Assembly (NCBI RefSeq): GCF_006170445.1
Contig: NZ_VCNA01000011.1
Span: 1 to 64,000, forward strand
DNA from: Brevibacillus dissolubilis
Lineage (GTDB): Bacteria > Bacillota > Bacilli > Brevibacillales > Brevibacillaceae
Direction: 5' to 3'
DNA length: 64,000 bases
Made by a program: the position numbers and the translations under genes. Below are positions 44,261 to 53,378 of the stretch, in pieces (within the stretch, counting starts at the first letter, position 1; the number at the start of each line of letters is the position of its first letter). A model generated the notes under the pieces. The model was given only the letters and a program-made list of their open reading frames with translations, did no database searches and was not told the DNA's origin.

Positions 44261-45291
44261 GCTTGTCCCCCTCCTTCAGCCCCGCGCAGGATATCTACTT
44301 TGACGCCATTCTTTTTGAGATAGGCGATCGCTTGCGCTTCGATGTCGACGTTGCCTGGAATGTGAACGTAGAGTGTACCGAAGGCGATATCCTTGAGACG
44401 CTTAATCTGACCTTGCAGGATATTAACCTCCACTCCCACTTCACGGACAAGGCTGGTAACCATCGTCTGGCTGGCAGAGCCACCGACGAAGGTACAACGC
44501 AGGATTGCCCCTTGGCCTAGGTTTTGCAGGAATTCGGCATCGATATGCTCATCGCCGGCTACCTGACTGATGAACTCGCGGGTCGTGGTTGTCTTCGGAT
44601 TGGAGAAGATATCGACGACACTGCCCATCTCGATGACGCGGCCGCTCTCCATGACAGCGACACGGTCACAGATTTTTTCGATGACGTGCATCTCGTGGGT
44701 GATCAGGATGACCGTCAGGCTGAGCTTGCGGTTGATCTCCTTGAGCAGTTCAAGGATGGAATCCGTGGTCTTCGGGTCAAGCGCTGATGTCGCCTCGTCA
44801 CACAGGAGCACGTCTGGGTCGTTGGCCAGCGCACGGGCAATCCCGACACGCTGCTTTTGTCCGCCGGAGAGCTGTGCTGGATACAGGTCTGCCTTGTCGG
44901 AGAGACCGACGAGTGAGAGCAGCTCGTTGACTTTGGCAGCATGCTCAGATTTCGGTACACCTGCGATCTCCAATGGGAGTGCTACGTTATCATAGACGGT
45001 TCGTGACCAGAGCAGGTTAAAGTGCTGGAAAACCATCCCAATCTTACGTCGCGCACGGCGCAGGTCTTTGGAAGAAAGTGAGTTGAGGTTGGTGTCCCCT
45101 ACGGTCACATCGCCGGATGTCGGGGTCTCCAGCAGGTTCATCATGCGGACGAGCGTGGATTTACCAGCACCGCTATAACCGATGATGCCGAAGATTTCAC
45201 CTTTTTGGATGGACAGATCAATGCCATCGAGTGCGGTAAATGAACCGAAACGGTTTTTAAATACCTTAACCACATTGGATAGTGTGATCAT
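44257..45291 (-). CDS. metN: Methionine ABC transporter ATPase MetN
   Basis: 344 residues. Walker A GYSGAGKST, signature LSGGQKQRVGIARAL, Walker B LLCDEATSALDP, and a C-terminal NIL (ACT-like) domain (~265-340) that senses methionine in the family. First gene of metNIQ. I looked for an S-box or T-box in the 180 nt upstream and saw none. Confidence 0.96.
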   Translation of the reverse strand: MITLSNVVKVFKNRFGSFTALDGIDLSIQKGEIFGIIGYSGAGKSTLVRMMNLLETPTSGDVTVGDTNLNSLSSKDLRRARRKIGMVFQHFNLLWSRTVYDNVALPLEIAGVPKSEHAAKVNELLSLVGLSDKADLYPAQLSGGQKQRVGIARALANDPDVLLCDEATSALDPKTTDSILELLKEINRKLSLTVILITHEMHVIEKICDRVAVMESGRVIEMGSVVDIFSNPKTTTTREFISQVAGDEHIDAEFLQNLGQGAILRCTFVGGSASQTMVTSLVREVGVEVNILQGQIKRLKDIAFGTLYVHIPGNVDIEAQAIAYLKKNGVKVDILRGAEGGGQA

Positions 45292-45472
45292 TAGGCTGGA
45301 TTCCCCCCTTAAATTCGTCTGTTATTATGAAAGCGCGACTATTATGTGACTTTTCCTAATAGTGATAAGCTTCCGAATTTTACCTTACAATTCCAATAAA
45401 CTTACTTGGGATAATGATAAAATAAGTATTACAATACGAAAAATCATGGGTCGTGTCAATGGTTTATGAAGG

Positions 45473-45513
45473 AAAAAAGTCAGCTGATTTTTTCTGATCA
45501 GCTGACCTTTTTT
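45473..45513 (-). terminator. Terminator after WG-repeat gene
   Basis: GTCAGCTGAT/ATCAGCTGAC perfect stem with T runs both ways, immediately after the stop at 45514. It also insulates the metNIQ promoter region. Confidence 0.85.
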
Positions 45514-47400
45514 TCAATTCTGAAAGGACGCCCATAGCTCGCCTTTTTGATCAATGAGATCGGTAAGCTCTTGGTACGGGATTTCGAAGGTGATGAATCC
45601 GGCGGCATACGGGCCGACCGCGTATGGGGCGAAGTAGATACACAAGCTTTTGTCTGTCAGATAGAAGCCAGTCTCTTCTGTGAAGGACGACTTCACTTCA
45701 TCAGGCGTGACCATGATCCCCTTTTCTTCGCCTTTGGTCTCGGCTTGCTGGCGCAGGAGTTCGGCGAGCTTCTGATGGTAGTTGCTGTCGGGCTTGAACA
45801 GTTCTTTCAGCTTGTAGATATGTCCGTTCTTCAGGTTGATATGTTCGTAAGTGAGTCCGGGCATACCATGGGCTGCGCCAAGCGGGTAGATATAGGAATT
45901 CGTTTCGATGACAAGCAGGTCCTTCTGATATAGGGTGACGGAGAAGCTGGATTCGGTAGACGTGGCGTCTGTGCCTTCTTCACCGAAGCCGAAGTTGTCT
46001 GTTGAGAGTTTCTTCTTGAAGTGTTGGTTCAGCTGGTTCTGTACGACAGGGTCTTCCAGTCCGTGGAGCTCAGGATAGTAGACGAGCAGATTTTTGTGTG
46101 GTCGATGCTTGCCCTCTATGATCGTGACGCCTGGTTTGAGCTCTTTTTTATATTCGGCCTTCCAGATAAGCGTGCCGTCTAGCTTCAGGTATTGTAGGCG
46201 GTTGTCTATCGTCGCTTCGATGATGTCGCCTGTCAGCTTGGCAGTACCAGTGCCTTCGAAGGTGGGGAGCTGGTCCGCTTTTTTACCGGTGCGGTCGAGA
46301 AAAAAGCTGGTGATGTCTGTCTGCACAAACGTGTAGTCCCCCTCGAATGGGGCGATCTGGTCATAGATAAAGTCGGTGAGGAACGTCCCCTTTTTGTCTA
46401 CGATAGCGTACCGCTGTGAGAAATGCGGAGGAAGTCCTGTCTGCTTAGGGTCTGCTTGGCCCACTGCCCAGAGACCGTCAGCGATCCGATAGGCTGAGGT
46501 ATAGATTGGCTCGACGATAAACTCACCTTTTGGATTGATCAGCCCGACCGAGTTATCGGTATCCTTGGTCTTGACGATAGACAGCCCATGATCAAAGGCC
46601 TCCGCTTCGTAATAACGGGGTGGGATGATGAGGCTGCCCTTGTCGTCAATAAAGCCGATCAGAGACGACTGTTTATCTGCGTACCGGGCGGCACCTTCCC
46701 GCAGTTCATGCAGAGTGGCTTCTTTATCGCTGAAGGGGAGTGATTTGACTACCTCTCCCTTTTTGTTGATCAGGGCGTACTTGCCTGTCTGAAGCTGTAC
46801 CACGGCTTGGTCTCCGTAGAAGCTCTGGGCGTCTTTGAATTGTGCTGGAATGACTGGTTTGCCTGTTTCATCGAGATAACCATAGAGTTCGTGATCCCGG
46901 AAAAGGGCACGGCCTGACGAGAGCTTGTTGATCATCCCTCTGTCACCCTCCGCTTGGAACAAGGTCTGCCCTTGGTCAGTGAGGAGCTTCTTGCCGTTGA
47001 CGATAAAGATATCCTGATGAAAAGGCTCGATCATATCATACACAGGTTGAATGAGATAGCGTCCTGAGCGGTCAATCAGCCCGACGAGTTGCTGTTGGTC
47101 TGGCTGGTCGCTGGACAGGTAGACGACGGCTCTGCCTTTATCATCGAAGCCTTGGGCTAGGGAGTAGGCCGGTTGGATGACGGTCTTCCCTGCCTGGTTG
47201 ATGTATCCCCACTTCTGCGTACCATCGTCTTGGATGTGGTAAAACGGGTAGAGGGCGGCAGTCGCCTTTTCAGAAGGGGCTTGGGTGCTGGATGGGTTCG
47301 CCTGTGGTATGCCTGTTACAGGCTGGGCCTGTGGAGTGATGTTGGTACATGCTGTGAGGAGGATTGTGGATAGGAGGATGATACCGATACGTTTGTGCAT
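45514..47400 (-). CDS. WG-repeat lipoprotein with a C-terminal DUF3298/RsiV-like domain
   Basis: 628 residues. Lipobox LTACTN (Cys near 18) and a Pro/Gln/Ser linker. Then about eight WG (KWGYINQAG)-type repeats (~65-370: VGLIDRSGRYLIQPVYD, YGYLDETGKPVIPAQF, VGLINPKGEFIVEPIY). From ~440 a globular part with YYPELHGL and FGFGEEGTDA and an ending ITFEIPYQELTDLI resembles DUF4163/DUF3298. Exported and lipid-anchored. Function unknown. Confidence 0.85.
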   Translation of the reverse strand: MHKRIGIILLSTILLTACTNITPQAQPVTGIPQANPSSTQAPSEKATAALYPFYHIQDDGTQKWGYINQAGKTVIQPAYSLAQGFDDKGRAVVYLSSDQPDQQQLVGLIDRSGRYLIQPVYDMIEPFHQDIFIVNGKKLLTDQGQTLFQAEGDRGMINKLSSGRALFRDHELYGYLDETGKPVIPAQFKDAQSFYGDQAVVQLQTGKYALINKKGEVVKSLPFSDKEATLHELREGAARYADKQSSLIGFIDDKGSLIIPPRYYEAEAFDHGLSIVKTKDTDNSVGLINPKGEFIVEPIYTSAYRIADGLWAVGQADPKQTGLPPHFSQRYAIVDKKGTFLTDFIYDQIAPFEGDYTFVQTDITSFFLDRTGKKADQLPTFEGTGTAKLTGDIIEATIDNRLQYLKLDGTLIWKAEYKKELKPGVTIIEGKHRPHKNLLVYYPELHGLEDPVVQNQLNQHFKKKLSTDNFGFGEEGTDATSTESSFSVTLYQKDLLVIETNSYIYPLGAAHGMPGLTYEHINLKNGHIYKLKELFKPDSNYHQKLAELLRQQAETKGEEKGIMVTPDEVKSSFTEETGFYLTDKSLCIYFAPYAVGPYAAGFITFEIPYQELTDLIDQKGELWASFQN

Positions 47401-47521
47401 GGATGGTCTCCCTTTTGAGGTTATGGTGCTATATAGTATGACTTTAACTTGGAATCAGGTGTGGACACAACTGCTTATTCCTGTAAACCTCACTGAAGTA
47501 TGGATGGAGTATGTTATTAGA

Positions 47522-47574
47522 CAAAAAAGACCTGCAAATGGAGCACCTTTTTCAAGTGTCCATATAGCAGGTCT
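47522..47574 (-). terminator. Terminator after LCP gene
   Basis: AGACCTGC/GCAGGTCT stem with an interrupted ATGG/CCAT inner helix, TTTTTTG on the minus strand. The remaining 47401-47521 holds only the upstream region of the WG gene. Confidence 0.65.
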
Positions 47575-47626
47575 TCTAGTAGGAACAAACAGCTCGATAG
47601 ATCGGACTGTTCCTTTATTCATACGA

Positions 47627-48604
47627 TTAAGGCGTGGCAGGTGCGGGATCAGGTGTGGTCTGATTCAGCTTCTCCTGCACAAACTGCTGGACACTCTCCA
47701 CGTCCGGGATCAGCACTGAGCCGCCACGACTGGACTCTTGGAACAGCCCCATCGGCGGGAGCTGCTGACCACCTGCTGCAGATGGCTTGAGGCCGAATCC
47801 GAGCGCGGCCAGCTTGACCATGTCTACGGTTGACAGGTTGGTCTGGATGTACGGCTGGACGCTTTCGAGGATGCTTGGCAGCTGGATTAAGGTCATACCG
47901 CTCTTCATCTGATCGGAGAGAGCAAGCAGTAGCTTACGCTGGCGCTCTGTGCGGGTATAGTCGGACATCGCGTCATGACGGAAGCGGACGTATTGGAGTG
48001 ACTGATTGCCGTCGAGATGCTGGAGTCCTTTTTTCAAATCGATGTCATACATCCCCTTGTCGGTCGGGTCTCTGTATTCCATGTCTTTCTCTACATCGAT
48101 CTCGACACCACCGACGGCGTCGATCAGGCTTTTGAAGCCCTCAAAATCAGTCACAACATAGTTGCTGACCGTAAGTCCGGTGAAGTTGCTGACGGTCTGC
48201 ATGGCAAGCTCTGGGCCACCCTGTGACAGTGCTGTGTTGATCCGGGCGCGGCCATGATCCGGGATACGGACATAGGTGTCACGCAGGATGGAGAACAGGT
48301 TGTAGGTCTTGGTCGTGGGATCGATGCTGACCAGCATCATGCTGTCAGAACGGGGCAGCTCGTCTGGTCTCAGCTCGCGCGAGTCTACGCCCATCAACAG
48401 GATGTTGACCCGCTCCGTCCCGCCCCAGATCGGGATGTCGGCTTTGGGCGCTGCAGCCACCTCGCTGGATGCTTCCCGTGTCTTGATGACCTTTGATTGG
48501 CCGATGGTTTGGGTAAAGCTGTACACTTCATATGCATAGTAGCCTACTGCGACGACCAAACACATCACAAGCAGGGTAAATAGCCGTTTGATTTTACGAA
48601 TCAA
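47627..48604 (-). CDS. LytR-CpsA-Psr (LCP) family wall-polymer transferase
   Basis: 325 residues if the TTG at 48604 is used (GAGGTG 9 nt upstream); a GTG four codons earlier has no good site. One membrane helix (~6-25), then the LCP domain: NILLMGVDSR, SDSMMLVSIDPTTK, LFSILRDTYVRIP, INTALSQGGPELAM and LQYVRFRHD. It moves teichoic acid or similar polymers from lipid carrier to peptidoglycan. C-terminal Pro-rich tail. Confidence 0.93.
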   Translation of the reverse strand: MIRKIKRLFTLLVMCLVVAVGYYAYEVYSFTQTIGQSKVIKTREASSEVAAAPKADIPIWGGTERVNILLMGVDSRELRPDELPRSDSMMLVSIDPTTKTYNLFSILRDTYVRIPDHGRARINTALSQGGPELAMQTVSNFTGLTVSNYVVTDFEGFKSLIDAVGGVEIDVEKDMEYRDPTDKGMYDIDLKKGLQHLDGNQSLQYVRFRHDAMSDYTRTERQRKLLLALSDQMKSGMTLIQLPSILESVQPYIQTNLSTVDMVKLAALGFGLKPSAAGGQQLPPMGLFQESSRGGSVLIPDVESVQQFVQEKLNQTTPDPAPATP

Positions 48605-48685
48605 GAAACAGTCCACCTCACAACTCTTCCATAATGATTCTACTAGTATACGATATCTGGCGAGAGAGTGGGCATTTTTCTATAT

Positions 48686-48716
48686 AGAAAAAGGAGCCAG
48701 CCAGGTTGGCAGGCTC
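48686..48716 (-). terminator. Terminator overlapping the 48715 gene stop
   Basis: GAGCCtGCC/GGCtGGCTC stem with CCTTTTTC on the minus strand; it begins in the stop codon. Confidence 0.75.
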
Positions 48717-48966
48717 AACGGGTTATGTCTACTTTAGCAGCTTCACGGACGTGGATTTTGATTTTGTACTTTCGTTTCAGATTATCGTTCTCAAGTGTGA
48801 TGGTTTTCTTGACGTGGTAGGCAACACCGATCTCATCGAGGCGCTGTCGCCACTCTTTGTAAGCTGCTTTGTCTGTCGTGCTGACGATGGTCATCCACAT
48901 ACTTTTCTCGATGAAGTACGCGATGAAGGAACAGGCAACAGCCAGGATCGCGCTTAGGAATTCCAT
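48715..48966 (-). CDS. Small membrane-anchored protein of unknown function
   Basis: 83 residues: MEFLSAILAVACSFIAYFIE (one helix), then a charged soluble part (WRQRLDEIGVAYHVKKTITLEN ... YKIKIHVREAAKVDITR). No family recognised. ATG 48966 follows GGAGGATGG. It stands 55 bp after the P-type ATPase gene and may be co-transcribed. Confidence 0.7.
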   Translation of the reverse strand: MEFLSAILAVACSFIAYFIEKSMWMTIVSTTDKAAYKEWRQRLDEIGVAYHVKKTITLENDNLKRKYKIKIHVREAAKVDITR

Positions 48967-49021
48967 CGGCCATCCTCCTTTGCGCAAAGGTTGGGGCTAT
49001 TATTCTATGCAGTCTGACTCC

Positions 49022-51796
49022 TTAGCGCACCATCTGTCTGCCGGATACCTGTGCCCGATTTTGTCCACGGAAGACTCCGCCCATCCCAGCGACGAAGGTC
49101 GGGATCCCTGCTGCCACAAAAGCAAGGGCCCAGTCGCGGAACGACATATCGGTGGTCTTGAAGATCGGTTGCAGGGCATCCAGATAGATGACACCGATGA
49201 CCAGCACCAGGGAAGAGAGAACCGCCCAGACAAGCCACATGTTCTCAAACGGATTGCGGTGAAAGACGGAGTGCTCACTGCGGCAGTCGAATACGTGAAT
49301 CAACTGCGCCAAGACCAGAGTGGCAAAAGCAACGGTCTGTGCGTGTACGAGATCGGACGGATTCTCTTGGTACGTGAGATAAAACGCGCCCAAGGTGGTA
49401 AGCCCGATGAGGAAACCACGGCTGATAATCTTCCAGCCGAGCCCGCGGCCAAAGATGTTCTCATGCTTGTTGCGCGGTTTTTGGTACATCGTGTCTGCCT
49501 CGGCCGGATCGACGCCCAAGGCCATAGCAGGCAGACCATCAGTGACGAGGTTGACCCAGAGGATTTGGATCGGGACGAGCGGGAGCGGCAAGCCCATCAG
49601 CATGGCGAAGAACATCACGAGGATTTCCCCGACGTTGCTGGCGAGCAGGTAACGGATGAATTTGCGGACGTTGTCGTAGATGTTGCGACCTTCCTCCACG
49701 GCGGAGACGATGGTGGCGAAGTTGTCGTCGCGCAGTACGAGGGATGCGGCTTCTTTGGTAACATCGGTGCCGGTAATCCCCATGGCAATCCCGATATCGG
49801 CTGACTTGATCGCGGGTGCGTCATTGACACCATCACCTGTCATGGCGACGACGTGGCCATTGTTTTGCAGCGCTTTGACGATCCGTAGCTTGTGCTCAGG
49901 AGAGACACGGGCAAAAACGGCTGCGCGGTCGACCACGCGGGAGAGGTCTTCCTCATTCATCTCGTTGAGCTCGGAGCCTTCCAGCACGATACTGTTGCCG
50001 TACATCAAGCCGATCCGACGGGCAATCGCTTCGGCGGTGATGCGGTGGTCACCTGTGATCATGACCGTTCTGATGCCAGCTTGACGGCAGAGCTTGATCG
50101 CATGGGTCACTTCTTCACGCGGCGGGTCGATCATCCCGGCCATGCCGACGAAGATCAGCTGTTTTTCGACTTGTCCCGGAGCCTGACCCTCGACATAGCC
50201 TTGCAATGGCTTATAAGCAAAACCGAGGACGCGGAGCGCTTGCGTCGCCATCGTTTCGGTCTGATCCAGCACGTCTTTGCGAATCTGCGGGGTGAGTGGG
50301 ACGATCTCCCCACTCCAGAGAATATGGGAGCAACGCCCGAGGGTAGCTTCCACCGCCCCTTTGGTCATCAGGTGGAGGTTGCCGTCTGCCGTGCGTTCGA
50401 CGACAGACATCATCTTCCGGTCAGAGTCAAAAGGAAGCTCGTCAATCCGCTCACCGCGTAAGCTGGCTGCTTTGGGATCATTCAAGCCTTTTCCGGCGAG
50501 AGCGAGCAGAGCACCCTCTGTCGGGTCACCGAGTACCTTCCAGGTCTGGACACTCGTGGTCAACACCAGCATCTTGCGCTCGGTATGCTCGTCACTGACC
50601 AGCTTGGCGTTGTTGCATCGTTCGGCGATCCGGCAGATCTGGCGCAGACCAGGGTCTTCCAGTGGCTTGATGGCGCGGCCTTGGTGCTTGATCACACCGC
50701 TTGGCTCATAGCCGTTACCGGATACCTCGTACGTGCGGCCACTGTGCCAGACATGGGTGACAGTCATTTTGTTCTGTGTGAGTGTACCTGTTTTATCAGA
50801 GCAGATAACGGAGGCGCAGCCCAAGGTCTCGACGGAAGGGAGCTTACGTACGATTGCATTGCGCTTGATCATCCGCTGTACGCCGAGAGCCAGTGCGACA
50901 GTGACGATAGCTGGCAGCCCCTCTGGGATGGCGGCTACGGCAAGACTTACCCCTGCAAGGAACATCGTGAACAGCTCTTGGCCATGCCAGACCCCTGCGG
51001 CAATGACCACGACCGTCAGCAAGAGAGCGATTCCGACGAGCGTTTTGCCCATCTGTTCGAGACGGACCTGCAACGGTGTCTCCGTGCCTTCCGCCTGATT
51101 CATCAGATGCGCGATTTTACCGATTTCTGTCCCCATTCCGGTGGTCGTGATGATCCCGCGTCCTGTACCACCCGTCACCATCGTCCCCATGAAAGCGAGG
51201 TTTTTCTGGTCACCGAGCGGGATTCGATCCATCGGGTTCTTGGGGGTGATTACTTTTTCCGTCTTGCTGACCGGAACGGATTCACCCGTGAGCGCTGATT
51301 CCTCCACCTCCAGACGGCTGGCAGAGAGAATCCGCAGGTCAGCAGGCACACGGTCACCTGCTTCGAGCAGGACGATATCGCCGGGTACCAGCGCGGAGGC
51401 GGGCACGACCTCCTGCTCACCGTCACGGATGACACGCGCCATCGGGGAGGCCAGCTCTTTGAGTGCCGCAAGTGAGCGTTCGGCCCGCGCTTCCTGGATG
51501 AAGCCCAATACACCGTTGATGATGATGATCGCAATGATCGTGATCGCATCCAGATACTCTCCGAGGACAAAAGAAAGCACGGTGGCCGCCATGAGGATCC
51601 CCACCATGAAATCCTTGAACTGATTCAAAAACACGCTAAGCATCGAAGCCTTTTCTGCTTCGGCCAGCTGGTTGGCGCCGAATTCCTGCTGTCGTCGCTC
51701 TACTTCCCGCTTCGACAATCCGTGTGCGGGGTCACTTTTCAGGACGGCTGGGGTGTCTTGTGGCGAGACTAGATACCACGGTTTTTTCGGTTTCAC
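49022..51796 (-). CDS. Calcium-type (SERCA-like) P-type ATPase
   Basis: About 924 residues. Actuator-domain LTGES (~170), phosphorylation site SDKTGTLTQ (~335), TGDGVNDAPAIK (~680), and the membrane motif IPEGLPAIVTVALALG of P2A Ca2+ ATPases. Ten membrane helices. Start uncertain: GGAGGAG favours the GTG at 51796; an in-frame ATG at 51811 precedes that site. It resembles B. subtilis YloB. Confidence 0.93.
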   Translation of the reverse strand: MKPKKPWYLVSPQDTPAVLKSDPAHGLSKREVERRQQEFGANQLAEAEKASMLSVFLNQFKDFMVGILMAATVLSFVLGEYLDAITIIAIIIINGVLGFIQEARAERSLAALKELASPMARVIRDGEQEVVPASALVPGDIVLLEAGDRVPADLRILSASRLEVEESALTGESVPVSKTEKVITPKNPMDRIPLGDQKNLAFMGTMVTGGTGRGIITTTGMGTEIGKIAHLMNQAEGTETPLQVRLEQMGKTLVGIALLLTVVVIAAGVWHGQELFTMFLAGVSLAVAAIPEGLPAIVTVALALGVQRMIKRNAIVRKLPSVETLGCASVICSDKTGTLTQNKMTVTHVWHSGRTYEVSGNGYEPSGVIKHQGRAIKPLEDPGLRQICRIAERCNNAKLVSDEHTERKMLVLTTSVQTWKVLGDPTEGALLALAGKGLNDPKAASLRGERIDELPFDSDRKMMSVVERTADGNLHLMTKGAVEATLGRCSHILWSGEIVPLTPQIRKDVLDQTETMATQALRVLGFAYKPLQGYVEGQAPGQVEKQLIFVGMAGMIDPPREEVTHAIKLCRQAGIRTVMITGDHRITAEAIARRIGLMYGNSIVLEGSELNEMNEEDLSRVVDRAAVFARVSPEHKLRIVKALQNNGHVVAMTGDGVNDAPAIKSADIGIAMGITGTDVTKEAASLVLRDDNFATIVSAVEEGRNIYDNVRKFIRYLLASNVGEILVMFFAMLMGLPLPLVPIQILWVNLVTDGLPAMALGVDPAEADTMYQKPRNKHENIFGRGLGWKIISRGFLIGLTTLGAFYLTYQENPSDLVHAQTVAFATLVLAQLIHVFDCRSEHSVFHRNPFENMWLVWAVLSSLVLVIGVIYLDALQPIFKTTDMSFRDWALAFVAAGIPTFVAGMGGVFRGQNRAQVSGRQMVR

Positions 51797-51977
51797 GTAC
51801 ATCTCCTCCATCGTCAATCTCTCATAACCATTTGTATGCAGACAAGCATACGGGTATGAAAGGCTTGACCGATGAAGTACATAAGACAACTTTTTAAATA
51901 TAATTGTTTACAAAGTTTAAATAGTGCAGTATATTGTTCTCAGGAAGATAAATCCAAGAGAAATCAGGTGCATAGCC

Positions 51978-53234
51978 ATGACACAATGGGTTCAACGATA
52001 TCCGAAAGAAGCAATCGCCTTCATCCTCGCCAGCTTCGTCAATGCAATGGGCAATGCCTTCATGTGGCCGCTGACGACATTATTCGTCCACAATGTTCTG
52101 CATCGCTCCTACGGTGATGCTGGATTGGTCATCCTCTTGCAGGCTTTGGCTGGAATCGTCGGTCAGTTCCTCGGCGGGACACTGTATCACCGTCTGGGGG
52201 TCAAAGTACTGATCGTGGGGTCTCTCTTGCTGAGCGGTATCTTGCAGATATCACTCATGTATATCCCTGACTGGAGTGTTTATGTCATCATAATGATGGT
52301 GCTCGGACTGCTCAACTCCATCTCTTTTCCGGCGGTTCAGGCTTTCATCGGCTTTCGCTGGCCCGAACGCCGCCGCGAGCTCTTCAATGTCGTCTATGTC
52401 GGCAACAATATCGGAATGGCGATCGGCAGCTCCTTGGGTGGCTTGCTCGCAGCCTTTTCCTTTACCTTCACCTTCCTGTTCAACGGAGTGACTACGCTCG
52501 GATTCGCTGCCTTCTTCTTTTTCTATATGACACGCACTACTTCTAATGAAGAAACACATGTAACCGCTTCCCCTTCCAGCAAGCCTGCATATGAAAAAAC
52601 CACTCTCCAGCTGCTCCGCGACTACCGCGTCTATCTCTTCGTGGCGATTGGGGCGATGCTGATCTTCTTCGCCAACTCCATCTGGGGTACAGGGATTGCT
52701 CCCTTCCTTAATGAACAAGGCATGAGTGCCGCCTCCTACAGCATCCTCTGGACGGTCAACGGTATCGTGATTTTCGCCGGGCAGCCTGTCACGACATGGA
52801 TCAAAAACCGCTTGGCCCAGACTCTCCAGGCTCAGCTGATCGGATCCGCTGTCTGCTATGCGGCAGGCTTCGCGCTGATCTTCATCTCCAGTGACTACTA
52901 CAGCATCGTCGCCGCGATGATCATCACCACCCTTGGCGAGATGCTGAAAGCACCGACCATCCCCGCCTTTATCACCGAACACACCGGGAACCATGCACCG
53001 TTTTACCTCGGGCTGGTCGGCGGGCTAGGCAGTGTAGGCCGACTGTTCGGGCCATATGTACAGGGGAACCTCTACGATATCGGCGGACTTACCCCGCTGG
53101 TCACACTGGCTACGGTTGCGGCAGTTCTCTCGGTTGGGGCGTTTGTGATTCACGCCTTCTTTTTCCGAAGCCGTATGGCAATGGATCAGCCCTCCCCGAA
53201 CGACAGCTATGCCAAAAGCTCCATCGGCGCATAA
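51978..53234 (+). CDS. MFS transporter
   Basis: 418 residues, twelve membrane segments with a central soluble loop (~195-210, Ser/Thr-rich). The GGTLYHRLGVKVLIVG and GFRWPERRRELFNVVYVGNNIG segments are typical of the loop 2-3 and helix 4-5 regions of drug-type MFS proteins. Substrate unknown. ATG 51978 with a weak AGGTG upstream; the frame starts 18 codons earlier. Divergent from the P-type ATPase. Confidence 0.85.
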   Translation: MTQWVQRYPKEAIAFILASFVNAMGNAFMWPLTTLFVHNVLHRSYGDAGLVILLQALAGIVGQFLGGTLYHRLGVKVLIVGSLLLSGILQISLMYIPDWSVYVIIMMVLGLLNSISFPAVQAFIGFRWPERRRELFNVVYVGNNIGMAIGSSLGGLLAAFSFTFTFLFNGVTTLGFAAFFFFYMTRTTSNEETHVTASPSSKPAYEKTTLQLLRDYRVYLFVAIGAMLIFFANSIWGTGIAPFLNEQGMSAASYSILWTVNGIVIFAGQPVTTWIKNRLAQTLQAQLIGSAVCYAAGFALIFISSDYYSIVAAMIITTLGEMLKAPTIPAFITEHTGNHAPFYLGLVGGLGSVGRLFGPYVQGNLYDIGGLTPLVTLATVAAVLSVGAFVIHAFFFRSRMAMDQPSPNDSYAKSSIGA

Positions 53235-53250
53235 CCGGTGGAGTTTTTTT
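53219..53250 (+). terminator. Terminator overlapping MFS gene stop
   Basis: CTCCAtCGG/CCGgTGGAG stem and TTTTTTT; the stop codon sits in the loop. Confidence 0.8.
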
Positions 53251-53347
53251 GTGAACTTTATGAACAAAATGCTCCTTATGCTCCTAGTATCCTTTATCGT
53301 CGTTTTATTCTCTTGCTTCTGGAACGTTGTTATAATGAAAACACTTT

Positions 53348-53362
53348 ATGAAAGCGCATTCT
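53348..53362 (+). promoter_or_regulatory. cre site (CcpA) upstream of the citrate transporter
   Basis: ATGAAAGCGCATTCT fits WTGNAANCGNWNNCW at every position, 17 nt before the start codon and about 15 nt after a TATAAT at 53330. Location suggests repression by CcpA during growth on preferred sugars. Confidence 0.6.
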
Positions 53363-53378
53363 TTTTGAGGGGGGAACA

